Part shown: piece by piece, positions 5,380 to 13,335 of the stretch
Numbering within the stretch: the first letter of the stretch is position 1
Layout of the letters: the number at the start of each line of letters is the position of its first letter
Virus record (IMG/VR): IMGVR_UViG_3300042147_000038
Span: 1 to 30,105 of that record
From: a virus
Length of the DNA: 30,105 nt
Reading direction: 5' to 3' (one strand)
The notes under the pieces: generated by a model
What the model saw: the letters and a program-made list of their open reading frames with translations, nothing else
The model's database searches: none
What the model was told of the DNA's origin: nothing
Made by a program: the position numbers and the translations under genes

Positions 5380-6180
5380 ATGATTCAGATTCCATTTTCC
5401 TTTGAAAAAGGGTTTATATATAAGATAACCAACCCAAAGGGATGCGTGTATATTGGTAAAACAAAGAACGTTAACGAGAGGTTTAAGTTTTATCGTTTAC
5501 TGCATTGTAAAAAACAGGTCAAAATATACCGATCTATTTTAAAGTACGGATGGGAAAGCCATAAGGCTGAAATAATTCACACTATTCCGTATGATGAGAA
5601 TGAGCTGAATAAACTTGAGGTAGAATATATAAAGCTTTTTGATTCTTTTAATTCTAGTACCGGCCTTAATTTGACTCCTGGAGGTAAAAGCGGGTTTGTC
5701 AGTGAGGAAAACAGGAGGTTACTTAGCCAGCACAGAACCGGCAAAAAACTATCAGAAGCAACGAAACAAAAGCTAAGAGAGATTAATTTAGGGAAGAAGC
5801 AATCCGCTGAGACAATTGCAAAAAGAGTTTTAGTAATAAAGGGCATGAAAAGGAGTGAACAATCCAGAAAAAATATAAGCATGGCAAGAACTGGAATTGT
5901 TTTTAGTGAATCTCATAAGGAAGCAATGAGGAATGCAAAGAGGCCGCCAATTACAGAAGAAAGTAAAAAGAAAAGAAGCGATAGCATGAAGTTGAGCCCC
6001 GCAAGTTTCGGTAGGCCCGAAAACAGAACTTACAAAGGCAAGAAGGTGATTAATGTTTTGGATAATAAAGAGTTTCAAAGCCTAAAAGCTGCTTGCCATT
6101 ATTACGGCCTAGTGTATGATACGATTAAGGCTCAAATAAACGGCTACAATAAAAATACCTCATTCTTAAAACGGGCCTGA
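5380..6180 (+). CDS. GIY-YIG homing endonuclease with NUMOD3 repeats (left)
   Basis: A 266-residue free-standing homing endonuclease. The GIY-YIG nuclease domain spans residues 11-100: F12-I13-Y14 and Y24-I25-G26 (GFIYKITNPKGCVYIGKT), Arg34, a Glu near 80-82 (LEVEYIKLF) and Asn97 (GLNLTPGG), so the catalytic set looks complete. Residues 105-205 carry three or so NUMOD3-type DNA-binding repeats (SEATKQKLREINLGKK, SEQSRKNISMARTG, SESHKEAMRNAKR), and 222-266 a NUMOD1/HTH-like end. Such enzymes cut phage genomes lacking the gene and copy themselves in. The first ten codons and the upstream bases resemble the start of the next gene (see findings). It ends in TGATG overlapping the glycosyltransferase start. 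Confidence 0.9.
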   Translation: MIQIPFSFEKGFIYKITNPKGCVYIGKTKNVNERFKFYRLLHCKKQVKIYRSILKYGWESHKAEIIHTIPYDENELNKLEVEYIKLFDSFNSSTGLNLTPGGKSGFVSEENRRLLSQHRTGKKLSEATKQKLREINLGKKQSAETIAKRVLVIKGMKRSEQSRKNISMARTGIVFSESHKEAMRNAKRPPITEESKKKRSDSMKLSPASFGRPENRTYKGKKVINVLDNKEFQSLKAACHYYGLVYDTIKAQINGYNKNTSFLKRA

Positions 6181-6713
6181 TGGTACAATGTATAATTCCC
6201 TTTTCATTTACAAAAGACCTTGGGGCCGCTTACAACACAGCAATGGCAAAAGTAACCGATGAATACGCTATCATCATGGATTATGACGCTATGATTTTAA
6301 CGCCAAACACTTTATCTTTAGTTGACAAGTATGTAAAGGTCTATCCGGAAGCGGCACTGTTAACAGGATATGCAGCCAGGTCGCACAAATCAAGCTCACA
6401 ACACTACCCTATCAATAACCAGGGGAATATTTTACAAGCTATAACAATCGCTGAAAGATTGGAAAGAAAACCTATGAAGGTGAAACGAATCGAAAAGAAT
6501 CTAACCGGGTTCTTTATGGTTATTAAAAAAGCTACATGGGATAAATATAAGTTCGCTGAAGGGATAGGGTGTTTGGGTGTTGATACCGATTACTGGCGGA
6601 AATTGATAGCGGGAGGTGAAACGATATTACTGATGGAGACAATTTTCGTATGGCATACCTATAGGCTAAAGAATGGAATAGCAGATAAGAGACATTTATT
6701 AAATGGGGCATGA
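6180..6713 (+). CDS. Glycosyltransferase-like protein (GT-A fold)
   Basis: A 177-residue GT-A/family-2-like glycosyltransferase. It opens with a strand and helix (CIIPFSFTKDLGAAYNTAMA) and the nucleotide-sugar/metal motif D34-Y35-D36 (IIMDYDAMIL), followed by the middle helix of the fold. Near the C-terminus GIGCLGVDTDYWRKLI and VWHTYRL fit the acceptor and catalytic half. At 177 residues it is short compared with usual GT2 enzymes (about 230 or more), a size common in phages. It should transfer a sugar to an unknown acceptor (phage DNA, virion protein or cell-surface glycan). It overlaps the next gene by ATGA. Confidence 0.75.
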   Translation: MVQCIIPFSFTKDLGAAYNTAMAKVTDEYAIIMDYDAMILTPNTLSLVDKYVKVYPEAALLTGYAARSHKSSSQHYPINNQGNILQAITIAERLERKPMKVKRIEKNLTGFFMVIKKATWDKYKFAEGIGCLGVDTDYWRKLIAGGETILLMETIFVWHTYRLKNGIADKRHLLNGA

Positions 6714-7342
6714 GAACGGTATATACGGTAATATTCGGCGACTACGATAATTTGAAGGAGCCTTTGATAATTACATCAGGCTGGCGTTACTTATGCTTTA
6801 CGGATCAACCATTAACCTCAGACGTTTGGGAAATAATACAAGTGGATACATGGGAAGACAAGCGGATGCACAGCAGAGAGTATAAAATAAACTTTGACCG
6901 GTATATTGACGCTGAAGAAAGTATTTATATCGACGGTTCTTTTCAGATCAATTGCGATTTAAATCAATGGTGGGCAGATAAGTTTCAACAGCCTACAACA
7001 TTTATAAAACATCCACGGCGTAACTGCGTGTTTGATGAAATAGAAAGATGTATTTTACATAAGCGGTGCGATATTGATAAGCTGACAAGGCAACGGCAGG
7101 CGTATAAGGGACAGGTAAAGAAAGGTAATGGAGTTATCCAGTCGGGCATAATGATGCGGCAAAGAACTCCTGAAGTGATTGGACTGATGCGGGAATGGTG
7201 GGATGAATTACAAAAGTATTCAACAAGGGATCAAATCAGCATGGCGTTTGTGGCAAGGAATAAGAAGCTGAACACAATAACATGGAACTATGCGAAGGCA
7301 ACTGAATTTATATTTTTAACTCATTATTGTAGACGAAAATGA
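6710..7342 (+). CDS. DUF616/TOD1-MUCI70-type glycosyltransferase-like protein
   Basis: A 210-residue protein starting MRTVYTVIFGDYDNLKEP, the signature opening of the DUF616 (TOD1/MUCI70) family, a nucleotide-diphospho-sugar transferase-like fold. A metal-binding-like acidic motif is seen in SIYIDGSFQI (about residue 83-90), preceded by KRMHSREYKINF, and a conserved QSGIMMRQ segment with DQISM later. In bacteria such proteins occur in surface-polysaccharide gene sets. Here it sits in tandem with another transferase. It overlaps both neighbours by four bases, so the set is translationally coupled. Acceptor and donor unknown. Confidence 0.75.
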   Translation: MRTVYTVIFGDYDNLKEPLIITSGWRYLCFTDQPLTSDVWEIIQVDTWEDKRMHSREYKINFDRYIDAEESIYIDGSFQINCDLNQWWADKFQQPTTFIKHPRRNCVFDEIERCILHKRCDIDKLTRQRQAYKGQVKKGNGVIQSGIMMRQRTPEVIGLMREWWDELQKYSTRDQISMAFVARNKKLNTITWNYAKATEFIFLTHYCRRK

Positions 7343-7548
7343 AAGTATATATTTTAATAGGAGGCATTGAATATGAAGGGGAGAGGATTTACGGCGTGTT
7401 TGCGACTAAGGAGTTAGCCGAAGCCTATCAGCAAATAATTGAGAAAGATAAATCGAATATTGAAGATTATTTTGAGATACAGGAAGAAGATGTTATTGAA
7501 AACGAAGGGCAATTAAATAAGACGAAATATGCAAAATATAAAAGTTAA
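7339..7548 (+). CDS. Small acidic protein, DUF7336-like
   Basis: A 69-residue acidic protein: MKVYILIGGIEYEGERIYGV then FATKELAEAYQQ, a beta-beta-helix start that resembles short DUF7336-type proteins (VYVL..GIDYEGE...VFST...AE). The assignment is tentative. The C-terminal third is very acidic. It overlaps the preceding gene by ATGA and the next by 20 bp. Possible roles include a small accessory or immunity-type protein; the sequence gives no direct clue. Confidence 0.6.
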   Translation: MKVYILIGGIEYEGERIYGVFATKELAEAYQQIIEKDKSNIEDYFEIQEEDVIENEGQLNKTKYAKYKS

Positions 7549-7816
7549 ACTTTATTTGGCTACTGGGCAAAGGGACCCTCCATTTGTTCAAATATCGAAT
7601 GTTTTTATATGGCCATATCTAATTATGCCAAGTAAAGGAGATACGATTGATATATACCAAGATCCTTTTTTAGTGCCAGACCATGAAGATTTTAATGACG
7701 AAATCAGAAATGCATTAGATCGCGGTACGGTGGAGTTAATCTATAAAGCGTTTAGCACAGAAAAAGAAGATGACGAAAATAGCGCTGATATTATATTTTA
7801 CTGCAAACCATTTTAA
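7529..7816 (+). CDS. Hypothetical protein in glycan island
   Basis: A 95-residue protein that I do not recognise. It appears mainly beta (KVKLYLATGQRDPPF, ISNVFIWPYLIMP), with a mid-protein segment PSKGDTIDIYQDPFLV and an acidic linker (EKEDDENS). The 20-bp overlap with the preceding gene and 3-bp gap to the methyltransferase mark it as part of the same operon. The PSKGDTI pattern is reminiscent of small phage proteins whose fold binds a partner through a beta-sheet, but nothing firmer can be said. Confidence 0.6.
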   Translation: MQNIKVKLYLATGQRDPPFVQISNVFIWPYLIMPSKGDTIDIYQDPFLVPDHEDFNDEIRNALDRGTVELIYKAFSTEKEDDENSADIIFYCKPF

Positions 7817-7819
7817 CTT

Positions 7820-8392
7820 ATGACACGAACCGAACTAATAAACTACATCATTAAGAAGCAGGGGTATAAATCGTACTTGGAAATTGGTGTTGGAACTGGA
7901 AAGAATTTTAAGGCTATTGTTTGTAAAGAAAAAGTTTCTGTAGATCCTGATATCTTGACGACTGCAACCTATAAACTGTCAAGCGAAGCATTTTTTAATC
8001 ACTACAACAAAAAAAAGTATGACCTAATTTTCATTGACGGCCTTCACGAAGCCGACCAGGTAAGAAAAGATATTATCAACGCATGGGAATGTTTAACCGA
8101 TGGCGGGTGTTTAGTGCTTCATGATACCAACCCTGACCGGGAAGAAATAACGCATGTTCCCAGAGATTCAAAAGAATGGTGTGGGGATGTGTATAAGGCT
8201 ATTCATCAAATTGACGGCCCGCCAAAGTTTACCCTTAAAGATGATCACGGCGTAACAGTGATACGAAAAACAGGGCCGCTGGTTATGAGTGATGGGGTTA
8301 TTGAATGGGAAGGATTTGAAATGTTCAGGGAAGTAATATTGCATTTGGTAACGGCTGAGGAAGCTATTCAAATTATTGACGGATGGAAATAA
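7820..8392 (+). CDS. Class I SAM-dependent methyltransferase
   Basis: A 190-residue methyltransferase of the Methyltransf_24 type. Motif I is SYLEIGVGTGKNF (19-30), the ribose-binding acidic residue falls at D42 (VSVDPDIL), motif IV is DLIFIDGLHEADQV (68-81), and GGCLVLHDTNP (95-105) is the usual post-IV strand with an Asp that often binds metal. These enzymes act mostly on small molecules and sugars (O-methylation), rather than DNA, where a DPPY-type motif is expected and is absent. Its place between glycosyltransferase-like genes suggests methylation of a sugar or its acceptor. It overlaps the next gene by 10 bp. Confidence 0.85.
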   Translation: MTRTELINYIIKKQGYKSYLEIGVGTGKNFKAIVCKEKVSVDPDILTTATYKLSSEAFFNHYNKKKYDLIFIDGLHEADQVRKDIINAWECLTDGGCLVLHDTNPDREEITHVPRDSKEWCGDVYKAIHQIDGPPKFTLKDDHGVTVIRKTGPLVMSDGVIEWEGFEMFREVILHLVTAEEAIQIIDGWK

Positions 8393-8634
8393 CTCCTGAG
8401 ATATTTAAAGAAAATGGGTTCGCTGATGATGGCGTCGGTCTTTACCATCCGACGTATTACAATATTAGGTTTCATCAATTATTTGCGGCAGATGATAAGA
8501 CGCTGATAAATTGTTTCGTTGCAACTGTTGATGACCAATTGCAGTTAGATGGTAATGACGCTATCGAGTTTGATACCGTTGAAAAAGTAAAATCATTTTA
8601 CAGTCAGCTTAACATTACTGATATATGGAAATAG
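8383..8634 (+). CDS. Hypothetical protein in glycan island
   Basis: An 83-residue protein of unknown function, acidic, with mixed alpha/beta prediction: MEITPEIFKENGFADDGVG then YYNIRFHQLF and a strand NCFVATVDDQLQL. The opening 'ITPEIFKENGF' followed by a description-like beta sheet is a common arrangement in short Bacteroidota phage proteins. It overlaps its neighbours by 10 bp on both sides, supporting it as a coding gene in the same translationally coupled run. Confidence 0.6.
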   Translation: MEITPEIFKENGFADDGVGLYHPTYYNIRFHQLFAADDKTLINCFVATVDDQLQLDGNDAIEFDTVEKVKSFYSQLNITDIWK

Positions 8635-8939
8635 TTTTGCCAGACGGGCGTAAAGCAACGGTATTAGGCCCAGTAACCACTAAGAGCGTTAAGATAAGGC
8701 TCGAAGATGGCAGGGAAACCCTTTGGCCGTCCGATAAGATAAAAGAGGTAAAGGAAGGTGAGGACACGCTTAAAATGATTGTTGTGCCTGCGATTGAAAG
8801 ATTGAAGGAATTGAATGATGATATTGCTTTATTGAATAGTAGTGGCGTTGGTTTCATAAACCAGTCGTTAAATGATTTAAAAAAGAAACTTGCTAAAGAA
8901 GCGATTAAAGACTTTGAAAAGAAATGGGGATTGATATAG
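8625..8939 (+). CDS. Hypothetical protein with small beta-barrel start
   Basis: A 104-residue protein. Residues 1-38 read as a small SH3/Tudor-like barrel (MEIVLPDGRKATVLGP, SVKIRLEDGRETLWPS), which in other proteins binds peptides or nucleic acid. Residues 45-104 are helical and charged, likely a coiled coil (LKKKLAKEAIKDFEKK). Family not recognised. It overlaps the preceding gene by 10 bp and the following Stealth-like gene by 16 bp. Confidence 0.6.
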   Translation: MEIVLPDGRKATVLGPVTTKSVKIRLEDGRETLWPSDKIKEVKEGEDTLKMIVVPAIERLKELNDDIALLNSSGVGFINQSLNDLKKKLAKEAIKDFEKKWGLI

Positions 8940-9577
8940 CCATACCATTAGCCCGTGACCGCTATCACAGCTATTACGAGCTAAAAATGACTTTGAGATC
9001 CATTGAAACAAACTTAACCGGATACCGAAACATTTATATCATTGGCGAAAAACCGAACTGGATAACAAACGTTACTCATATTCCTTTGAAAGACTTAACA
9101 GGCCGCAAAGCATATTCTATCTATCGTAAAATGCTGACGGCTGCGAATAATGAATCCGTATCAACTAAATTCATCAGTTGGTCAGATGATACTTATTTAC
9201 TCGAACCGCTGAACGTAGAAGGAATAAAAGACTGGTATGATGAGACGCTAAAAGATTGGACATTTAAGAATATAAATAATCTTTACAGAAACATTATTAA
9301 AAATACCTGGAAAGTATTTCCTGATGGCTTATTCTACAATGTTCACACACCTTGCGTTTATGAGAAGGAAAGGTTTATCGGGTTGAATAAGTACAATTGG
9401 ACTACTACAGAGTATTTAATAAAGTCAATGTACTTCAATGATGGCGAAAGTAATCCAGTGCCAATGAAAGATCCCAAAAGACATAAAGGTTTATTTTATT
9501 CCACTCAGAAAATGACCGGCGAAGATGATAAGATGCTGAGAGGAATGTTTAGTAAGAAAAGTAAATTTGAGTTATGA
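8924..9577 (+). CDS. Stealth-like sugar-phosphotransferase
   Basis: A 217-residue protein with the layout of Stealth-family hexose-1-phosphate transferases, the group that includes capsule enzymes and the GlcNAc-1-phosphotransferase of lysosomal targeting. It has an initial strand IDIAIPLARD (CR1-like), ELKMTLRSIETNL with IYIIGEKPNWI (CR2-like), then FISWSDDTYLLEPL (83-97) with the acidic pair D88-D89 expected at the active site. A His-containing C-terminal part (MKDPKRHKGLFYST) may correspond to CR3/CR4. It is shorter than typical family members (300 or more). Probable role: adding a sugar phosphate to a glycan or virion component. It overlaps the following nuclease by ATGA. Confidence 0.7.
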   Translation: MGIDIAIPLARDRYHSYYELKMTLRSIETNLTGYRNIYIIGEKPNWITNVTHIPLKDLTGRKAYSIYRKMLTAANNESVSTKFISWSDDTYLLEPLNVEGIKDWYDETLKDWTFKNINNLYRNIIKNTWKVFPDGLFYNVHTPCVYEKERFIGLNKYNWTTTEYLIKSMYFNDGESNPVPMKDPKRHKGLFYSTQKMTGEDDKMLRGMFSKKSKFEL

Positions 9578-10299
9578 GGGCTAATTATACAAGAAGTGAA
9601 GGTCGAATGTCAGGTATTTATATGATCCATAATTCGGAGAACCATTATCTATATATAGGCAGTGCTGTCATTTTACGAAAGAGAAAATCAACCCATGATC
9701 ATAGGTTAAGAAAGGGTAATCATCATTCAATCAAATTGCAAAGGTTTGTAAATAAATACGGTATTGATAAATTGATTTTTTCTCCAATAATATTCTGTGA
9801 CAAATCGGAACTACAGGAAAAAGAGCAAGTTCTTTTAAATATATTCAAACCATTTTACAACATAGCAACGGATGCATCTAATGCATTGTTAGGCCGACCG
9901 TTTACAGATGAAATGAGAGCCAAAATATCTGCAATTCACAAAGGGAGGGTATTATCTGATAACCATAAAGAGTTAATAAGGTTGTCTTCTTTAGGCAGGC
10001 CGTCCCCCACTAAAGGCAAGCCAGCGCACAATCGAGGCGTAAAGCATACGGCAGAATCTTCTCGAAAAATGTCGCTATCAAGGGTTGGAAAAAAACAATC
10101 GGAATTAACTAAATTAAAAAGGTCTTTACTTTTTAATGGGGGTGGCAATCCAAAGGCTAAAATAGTAGTTGATATGTCAACAGGTATATTTTTTGACTGT
10201 GGGAAAGAGGCCGCAAATGCCTATGGAATTAATCCAGGCACGCTTAAATGTTGGCTGAATGGTAGAAGAAAAAATCCGACAAATCTAATTTACGCATGA
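9574..10299 (+). CDS. GIY-YIG homing endonuclease with NUMOD3 repeats (right)
   Basis: A 241-residue GIY-YIG nuclease: G14-I15-Y16 and Y27-I28-G29 (SGIYMIHNSENHYLYIGS), Arg35/37, a Glu around 82-84 (ELQEKEQVLL) and Asn96 (PFYNIATD). The catalytic set looks intact. Residues 108-185 hold NUMOD3-like repeats (TDEMRAKISAIHKGR, SDNHKELIRLSSLGRPS, TAESSRKMSLSRVGKKQ), and the C-terminus an HTH-like NUMOD1-type unit (AANAYGINPGTLKCWLNG). Two starts are possible, 9574 (ATGA overlap with the upstream gene, adding 11 residues) or 9607 (MSGIYM). It abuts terL with an ATGA overlap. With the left copy it brackets the glycan island. Confidence 0.9.
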   Translation: MRANYTRSEGRMSGIYMIHNSENHYLYIGSAVILRKRKSTHDHRLRKGNHHSIKLQRFVNKYGIDKLIFSPIIFCDKSELQEKEQVLLNIFKPFYNIATDASNALLGRPFTDEMRAKISAIHKGRVLSDNHKELIRLSSLGRPSPTKGKPAHNRGVKHTAESSRKMSLSRVGKKQSELTKLKRSLLFNGGGNPKAKIVVDMSTGIFFDCGKEAANAYGINPGTLKCWLNGRRKNPTNLIYA

Positions 10300-11648
10300 C
10301 ACCGACAATCACGCCAACTATAAAGCAGCATCAAGCTTGGGAGAGATTGAAGGATAATATAACAACTGAAGTTTGTTTTGGTGGGGCGGCTGGTGGAGGA
10401 AAAAGTCACCTTGGGTGCGAATGGCTACAAACATCATCTTTTTTCTATCCCGGTTCGCAATGGTTTATAGGACGTAATTCCCTCAAAGACCTTCGAGAAT
10501 CTACCGTTATTTCTTGGCACAAGGTATTAAAGCATCACAAAATTAAAGCTCAGTCTTTATTTACCTACAACGGGCAAGATTATTATTTTAAGTTTCATAA
10601 TGGCAGTATTGTTTGGTTATTAGATTGCGCTTACTACCCATCAGATCCATTCTTTGAGCGGTTTGGGTCAAGAGAATTTACGGGCGGTTGGTTCGAGGAG
10701 GGTGGTGAAATACATCCTATGGCCTATCAAATACTATCTTCTAGGGTTGGTCGTATGTACAATGATAAATATGGTTTATTAGGGAAAGTGTTAACAACGT
10801 GTAACCCGAAAAAGAACTTTCTATACGAGAAATTTTATAAGCCGTGGAAGAAAGGTGAATTGCCGCCAGATAAAGCCTTTATTCAATCATTGCATACCGA
10901 CAACCCGCATGTTGATAGCGGATATGGTGCAGTGCTTCAGAAATTAACCGGAGTAGCCCGCCAAAGGCTTTTACTTGGTGATTGGGAATACGACGAGGAT
11001 GCAAATAGTCTTATCGAGTACGAAAAAATACTCGACATTTTCAAGAATAACCACATGAACGGTGGAGTACATTATATCACAGTCGACGTAGCAAGAAAAG
11101 GTCAAGACAGTACTGTAATAGGCTTGTGGAGCGGTTTTGGTGTCCGATTTTTCCAGTATGAAAAGCTATTAACCACAGAGGTTACAAAAAAAGTTAAACA
11201 ATTACAAGAAAAATACCGAATTTCGGCAAGCAATATTATTGTAGATGAGGATGGTGTAGGCGGTGGTGTATGTGATCAGTTGCAATGCCAGGGGTTTGTA
11301 AATAATTCCAGGCCTCTTCCAAACTACAGTAATCCACAATTAGATCAGCGGGGAAATATCATTGTTGAAAATTTCGATAACCTTAAATCGCAGTGTTATT
11401 TCAGATTAGCAGACCGGATAAATAAAGGGCATTTGTTTGTTGACTGTGAGGAGCCGGAAATGATAGAAAGGATTATCCAGGAGCTTGAACAAGTTAAACA
11501 GAAGGATATTGATTCAGATAAAAAGAAAGGTGTAGTTCCAAAGGAAGAGGTAAAAGAGATATTAGGCAGGAGCCCCGATTTTTCCGATTGCTTAATGATG
11601 CGTGAATATTTTGAACTGAAACCAAGTTTTGTAATAGCAGCAGGATGA
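10296..11648 (+). CDS. terL: Terminase large subunit
   Basis: A 450-residue ATPase-nuclease that translocates DNA into the prohead and cuts it. The ATPase domain has a Walker A GGAAGGGKSHLG (29-40), the Walker B/catalytic acid GWFEEGGEI (E134/E135) and coupling motif TTCNPK (167-172). The nuclease (RNase H-like) domain shows YITVDVARKGQD (Asp264), IIVDEDGVGGG (Asp317) and a C-terminal acid in SPDFSDCLMM (about 427). All motifs are present, so the protein looks functional. Length is normal for a siphovirus TerL. It follows the homing endonuclease with ATGA and is followed by a tiny membrane-type gene with the same overlap. It would act with TerS and the portal at 11808. Confidence 0.95.
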   Translation: MTPTITPTIKQHQAWERLKDNITTEVCFGGAAGGGKSHLGCEWLQTSSFFYPGSQWFIGRNSLKDLRESTVISWHKVLKHHKIKAQSLFTYNGQDYYFKFHNGSIVWLLDCAYYPSDPFFERFGSREFTGGWFEEGGEIHPMAYQILSSRVGRMYNDKYGLLGKVLTTCNPKKNFLYEKFYKPWKKGELPPDKAFIQSLHTDNPHVDSGYGAVLQKLTGVARQRLLLGDWEYDEDANSLIEYEKILDIFKNNHMNGGVHYITVDVARKGQDSTVIGLWSGFGVRFFQYEKLLTTEVTKKVKQLQEKYRISASNIIVDEDGVGGGVCDQLQCQGFVNNSRPLPNYSNPQLDQRGNIIVENFDNLKSQCYFRLADRINKGHLFVDCEEPEMIERIIQELEQVKQKDIDSDKKKGVVPKEEVKEILGRSPDFSDCLMMREYFELKPSFVIAAG

Positions 11649-11824
11649 TAAAAATAATATTAGGTATTTTTTACGGATTGTCTGTTGCAATTGAATTCTT
11701 ATACAGCATTCCAGAGACTGTAGTTACTTCGATAGGAAATAAATTATCCGAATTATCCGACGCCTTAGAAACGGTCTATAAAAAGGCAAAGGGAAAAGAA
11801 AAACAAATTGAGAAAGTTAACTGA
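11645..11824 (+). CDS. 59-aa protein with N-terminal hydrophobic segment
   Basis: Hand-translated: ATG 11645 (overlapping the TerL stop as ATGA), TGA 11822-11824. Residues 1-20 are hydrophobic (MIKIILGIFYGLSVAIEFLY), with a helical, lysine-rich second half (AKGKEKQIEKVN). It overlaps the portal gene start by 17 bp. The stop/start overlaps on both sides support expression. Function unknown; a membrane-tethered peptide between terL and portal is unusual, and it might instead be a short helical virion or packaging accessory. Confidence 0.5.
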   Translation: MIKIILGIFYGLSVAIEFLYSIPETVVTSIGNKLSELSDALETVYKKAKGKEKQIEKVN

Positions 11825-13220
11825 GCGTGTTTCCAATTTAGAAAACCATTCGCAGAAAGCTGCGACCCTCTTCCCCACCACTCAACCATTTCAAGTTCTT
11901 AATGGTAATATAATTTCTTCCGCCGAAAACGGTCAAGATTTCCTCGACAAAGGATTTAATAAGAACGATAGTATTTTTTCTGCTACACAGTTAGTTTCAG
12001 AAAAGATAAAAATGGCCTCATGGTCGCCTTATACCGTAAAGGATGAAAAGGCGCTGAAGTCTATGCGGGTTATATTAAACAAAGGCGAGTTTTCGGTTAA
12101 GGATATTGCGAATTTAAGCTACCTTAAAACAAAAGCACTTGAACTATACGATTCAGATGCTAAATTAACCCACCTTCTTAAATATCCAAATGACAATGAT
12201 ACTTTCCCTGATATAGTAGCAAATAGCTCAGTAAATAAACTTCTCTTAGGAAACCGGTTTATATGGGCTGATATACTTGAATCAGGCGCTAATCAGGGTA
12301 AGCCAAATTCGATTGAGTTATTGCCTTCCCAATATGTAACGCTTGTCGTTTCCCGCACATGGCCATTTAAAATACTTGCTTATAAAATAATGGCATGGGG
12401 TGATCTGACTTTTTCAAAAGAGAAGGTTTTTATTGATCGCTACTATAATCCCAATGCAGATATAAACGGAACGCATTTATATGGGTTCGCTCCTATGCGA
12501 CCGGGTGAAGGTATTGTGGATAGGAGTAACAGCGAAAACATGGCTGCCGCTATGGCTTTTCATAATGGAGGGCCAAGGACTATTATTTGGGTTGATGAGC
12601 CCGCCTGGTCGGATGCGACGGCAAGGCTGGGGCAAGCTAACGCAGTAAAAGCAATATTAACGTCAAAAGAATATTCTGGGGCTGCTAATTCAAATAAACT
12701 AGCTGCATCAGCATGGAAAATGGGCGCTACTCCCGTAGGTCTTTCTCCTGTTGATTTAGGTATACCCGAATCAGAAGTTAATACGTTGAGGAGAATATGC
12801 AATCTAATAGGCGGCATTCCTTCGCAGTTAATGAACGATCCGGATAATAAAACATTTAATAGCCTGGTTGAGGCAGAGAAGGCGCTAACAACAAGAGCGG
12901 CACTCCCGTTAATGAATTCCTTCAGGGATCAGTTTAATAGAAAATTGGGAACAGATTGGGGCTATAAAGACAAGGGAATATATATTGACTATGATATTTC
13001 TGTTTACTCAGAACTACAGGAAGATTTAGGCAAGAAGTGGACAGGGTACGTTGAAAGATTGCCGGTTTCTAATGGTTATAAAATGGATTTGATGGGACTT
13101 GATCATGAAGAAGGACAGGAAGAGTGGATGAAACAAATTCTAGTGCCATCGGGATTTGAATTAAGCGATAGTTATGGTGAAAACGAAACAGACAGAGCTT
13201 TGGAAGAAGGTGATGAGTAA
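11808..13220 (+). CDS. Portal protein (HK97 family)
   Basis: A 470-residue portal that forms the dodecameric ring at one capsid vertex for DNA entry and tail attachment. Family features: YDSDAKLTHLLKYPNDNDTF with a NSSVNKLLLGNRFIWADIL core, the wing strand SIELLPSQYVTLVV, GFAPMRPGEG, and the long crown/clip helix VEAEKALTTRAALPLMNSFR. Length is normal. The start is a TTG (11808): no ATG exists until deep in the domain. The first ~15 residues (MRKLTERVSNLENHSQK) are an extra coiled-coil-like tip. The C-terminus is acidic. The gene is 8 bp overlapped by a 40-aa frame. Confidence 0.9.
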   Translation: MRKLTERVSNLENHSQKAATLFPTTQPFQVLNGNIISSAENGQDFLDKGFNKNDSIFSATQLVSEKIKMASWSPYTVKDEKALKSMRVILNKGEFSVKDIANLSYLKTKALELYDSDAKLTHLLKYPNDNDTFPDIVANSSVNKLLLGNRFIWADILESGANQGKPNSIELLPSQYVTLVVSRTWPFKILAYKIMAWGDLTFSKEKVFIDRYYNPNADINGTHLYGFAPMRPGEGIVDRSNSENMAAAMAFHNGGPRTIIWVDEPAWSDATARLGQANAVKAILTSKEYSGAANSNKLAASAWKMGATPVGLSPVDLGIPESEVNTLRRICNLIGGIPSQLMNDPDNKTFNSLVEAEKALTTRAALPLMNSFRDQFNRKLGTDWGYKDKGIYIDYDISVYSELQEDLGKKWTGYVERLPVSNGYKMDLMGLDHEEGQEEWMKQILVPSGFELSDSYGENETDRALEEGDE

Positions 13221-13335
13221 GTACCCAAAGACGCCAAAGGAAAAGACATGCCAGATTGAAAAAAGAAGGCTTGAATATTTAAGGCAGCAATATTATGAAC
13301 GCCTCACAGCGGAGAAAATACAGCAGGAAGGTTGA
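13213..13335 (+). CDS. Possible 40-aa basic protein between portal and MuF
   Basis: Hand-translated: ATG 13213 (overlap ATGAGTAA with the portal stop), TGA 13333-13335. The peptide is very basic and helical (KRRLEYLRQQYYERLTAEK), with no hydrophobic core. It overlaps the MuF-like gene start by 41 bp, so it is a short frame filling the gap. Compositional bias and the overlap pattern make it plausible but not certain; it may only carry the ribosome to the next start. Confidence 0.4.
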   Translation: MSKYPKTPKEKTCQIEKRRLEYLRQQYYERLTAEKIQQEG

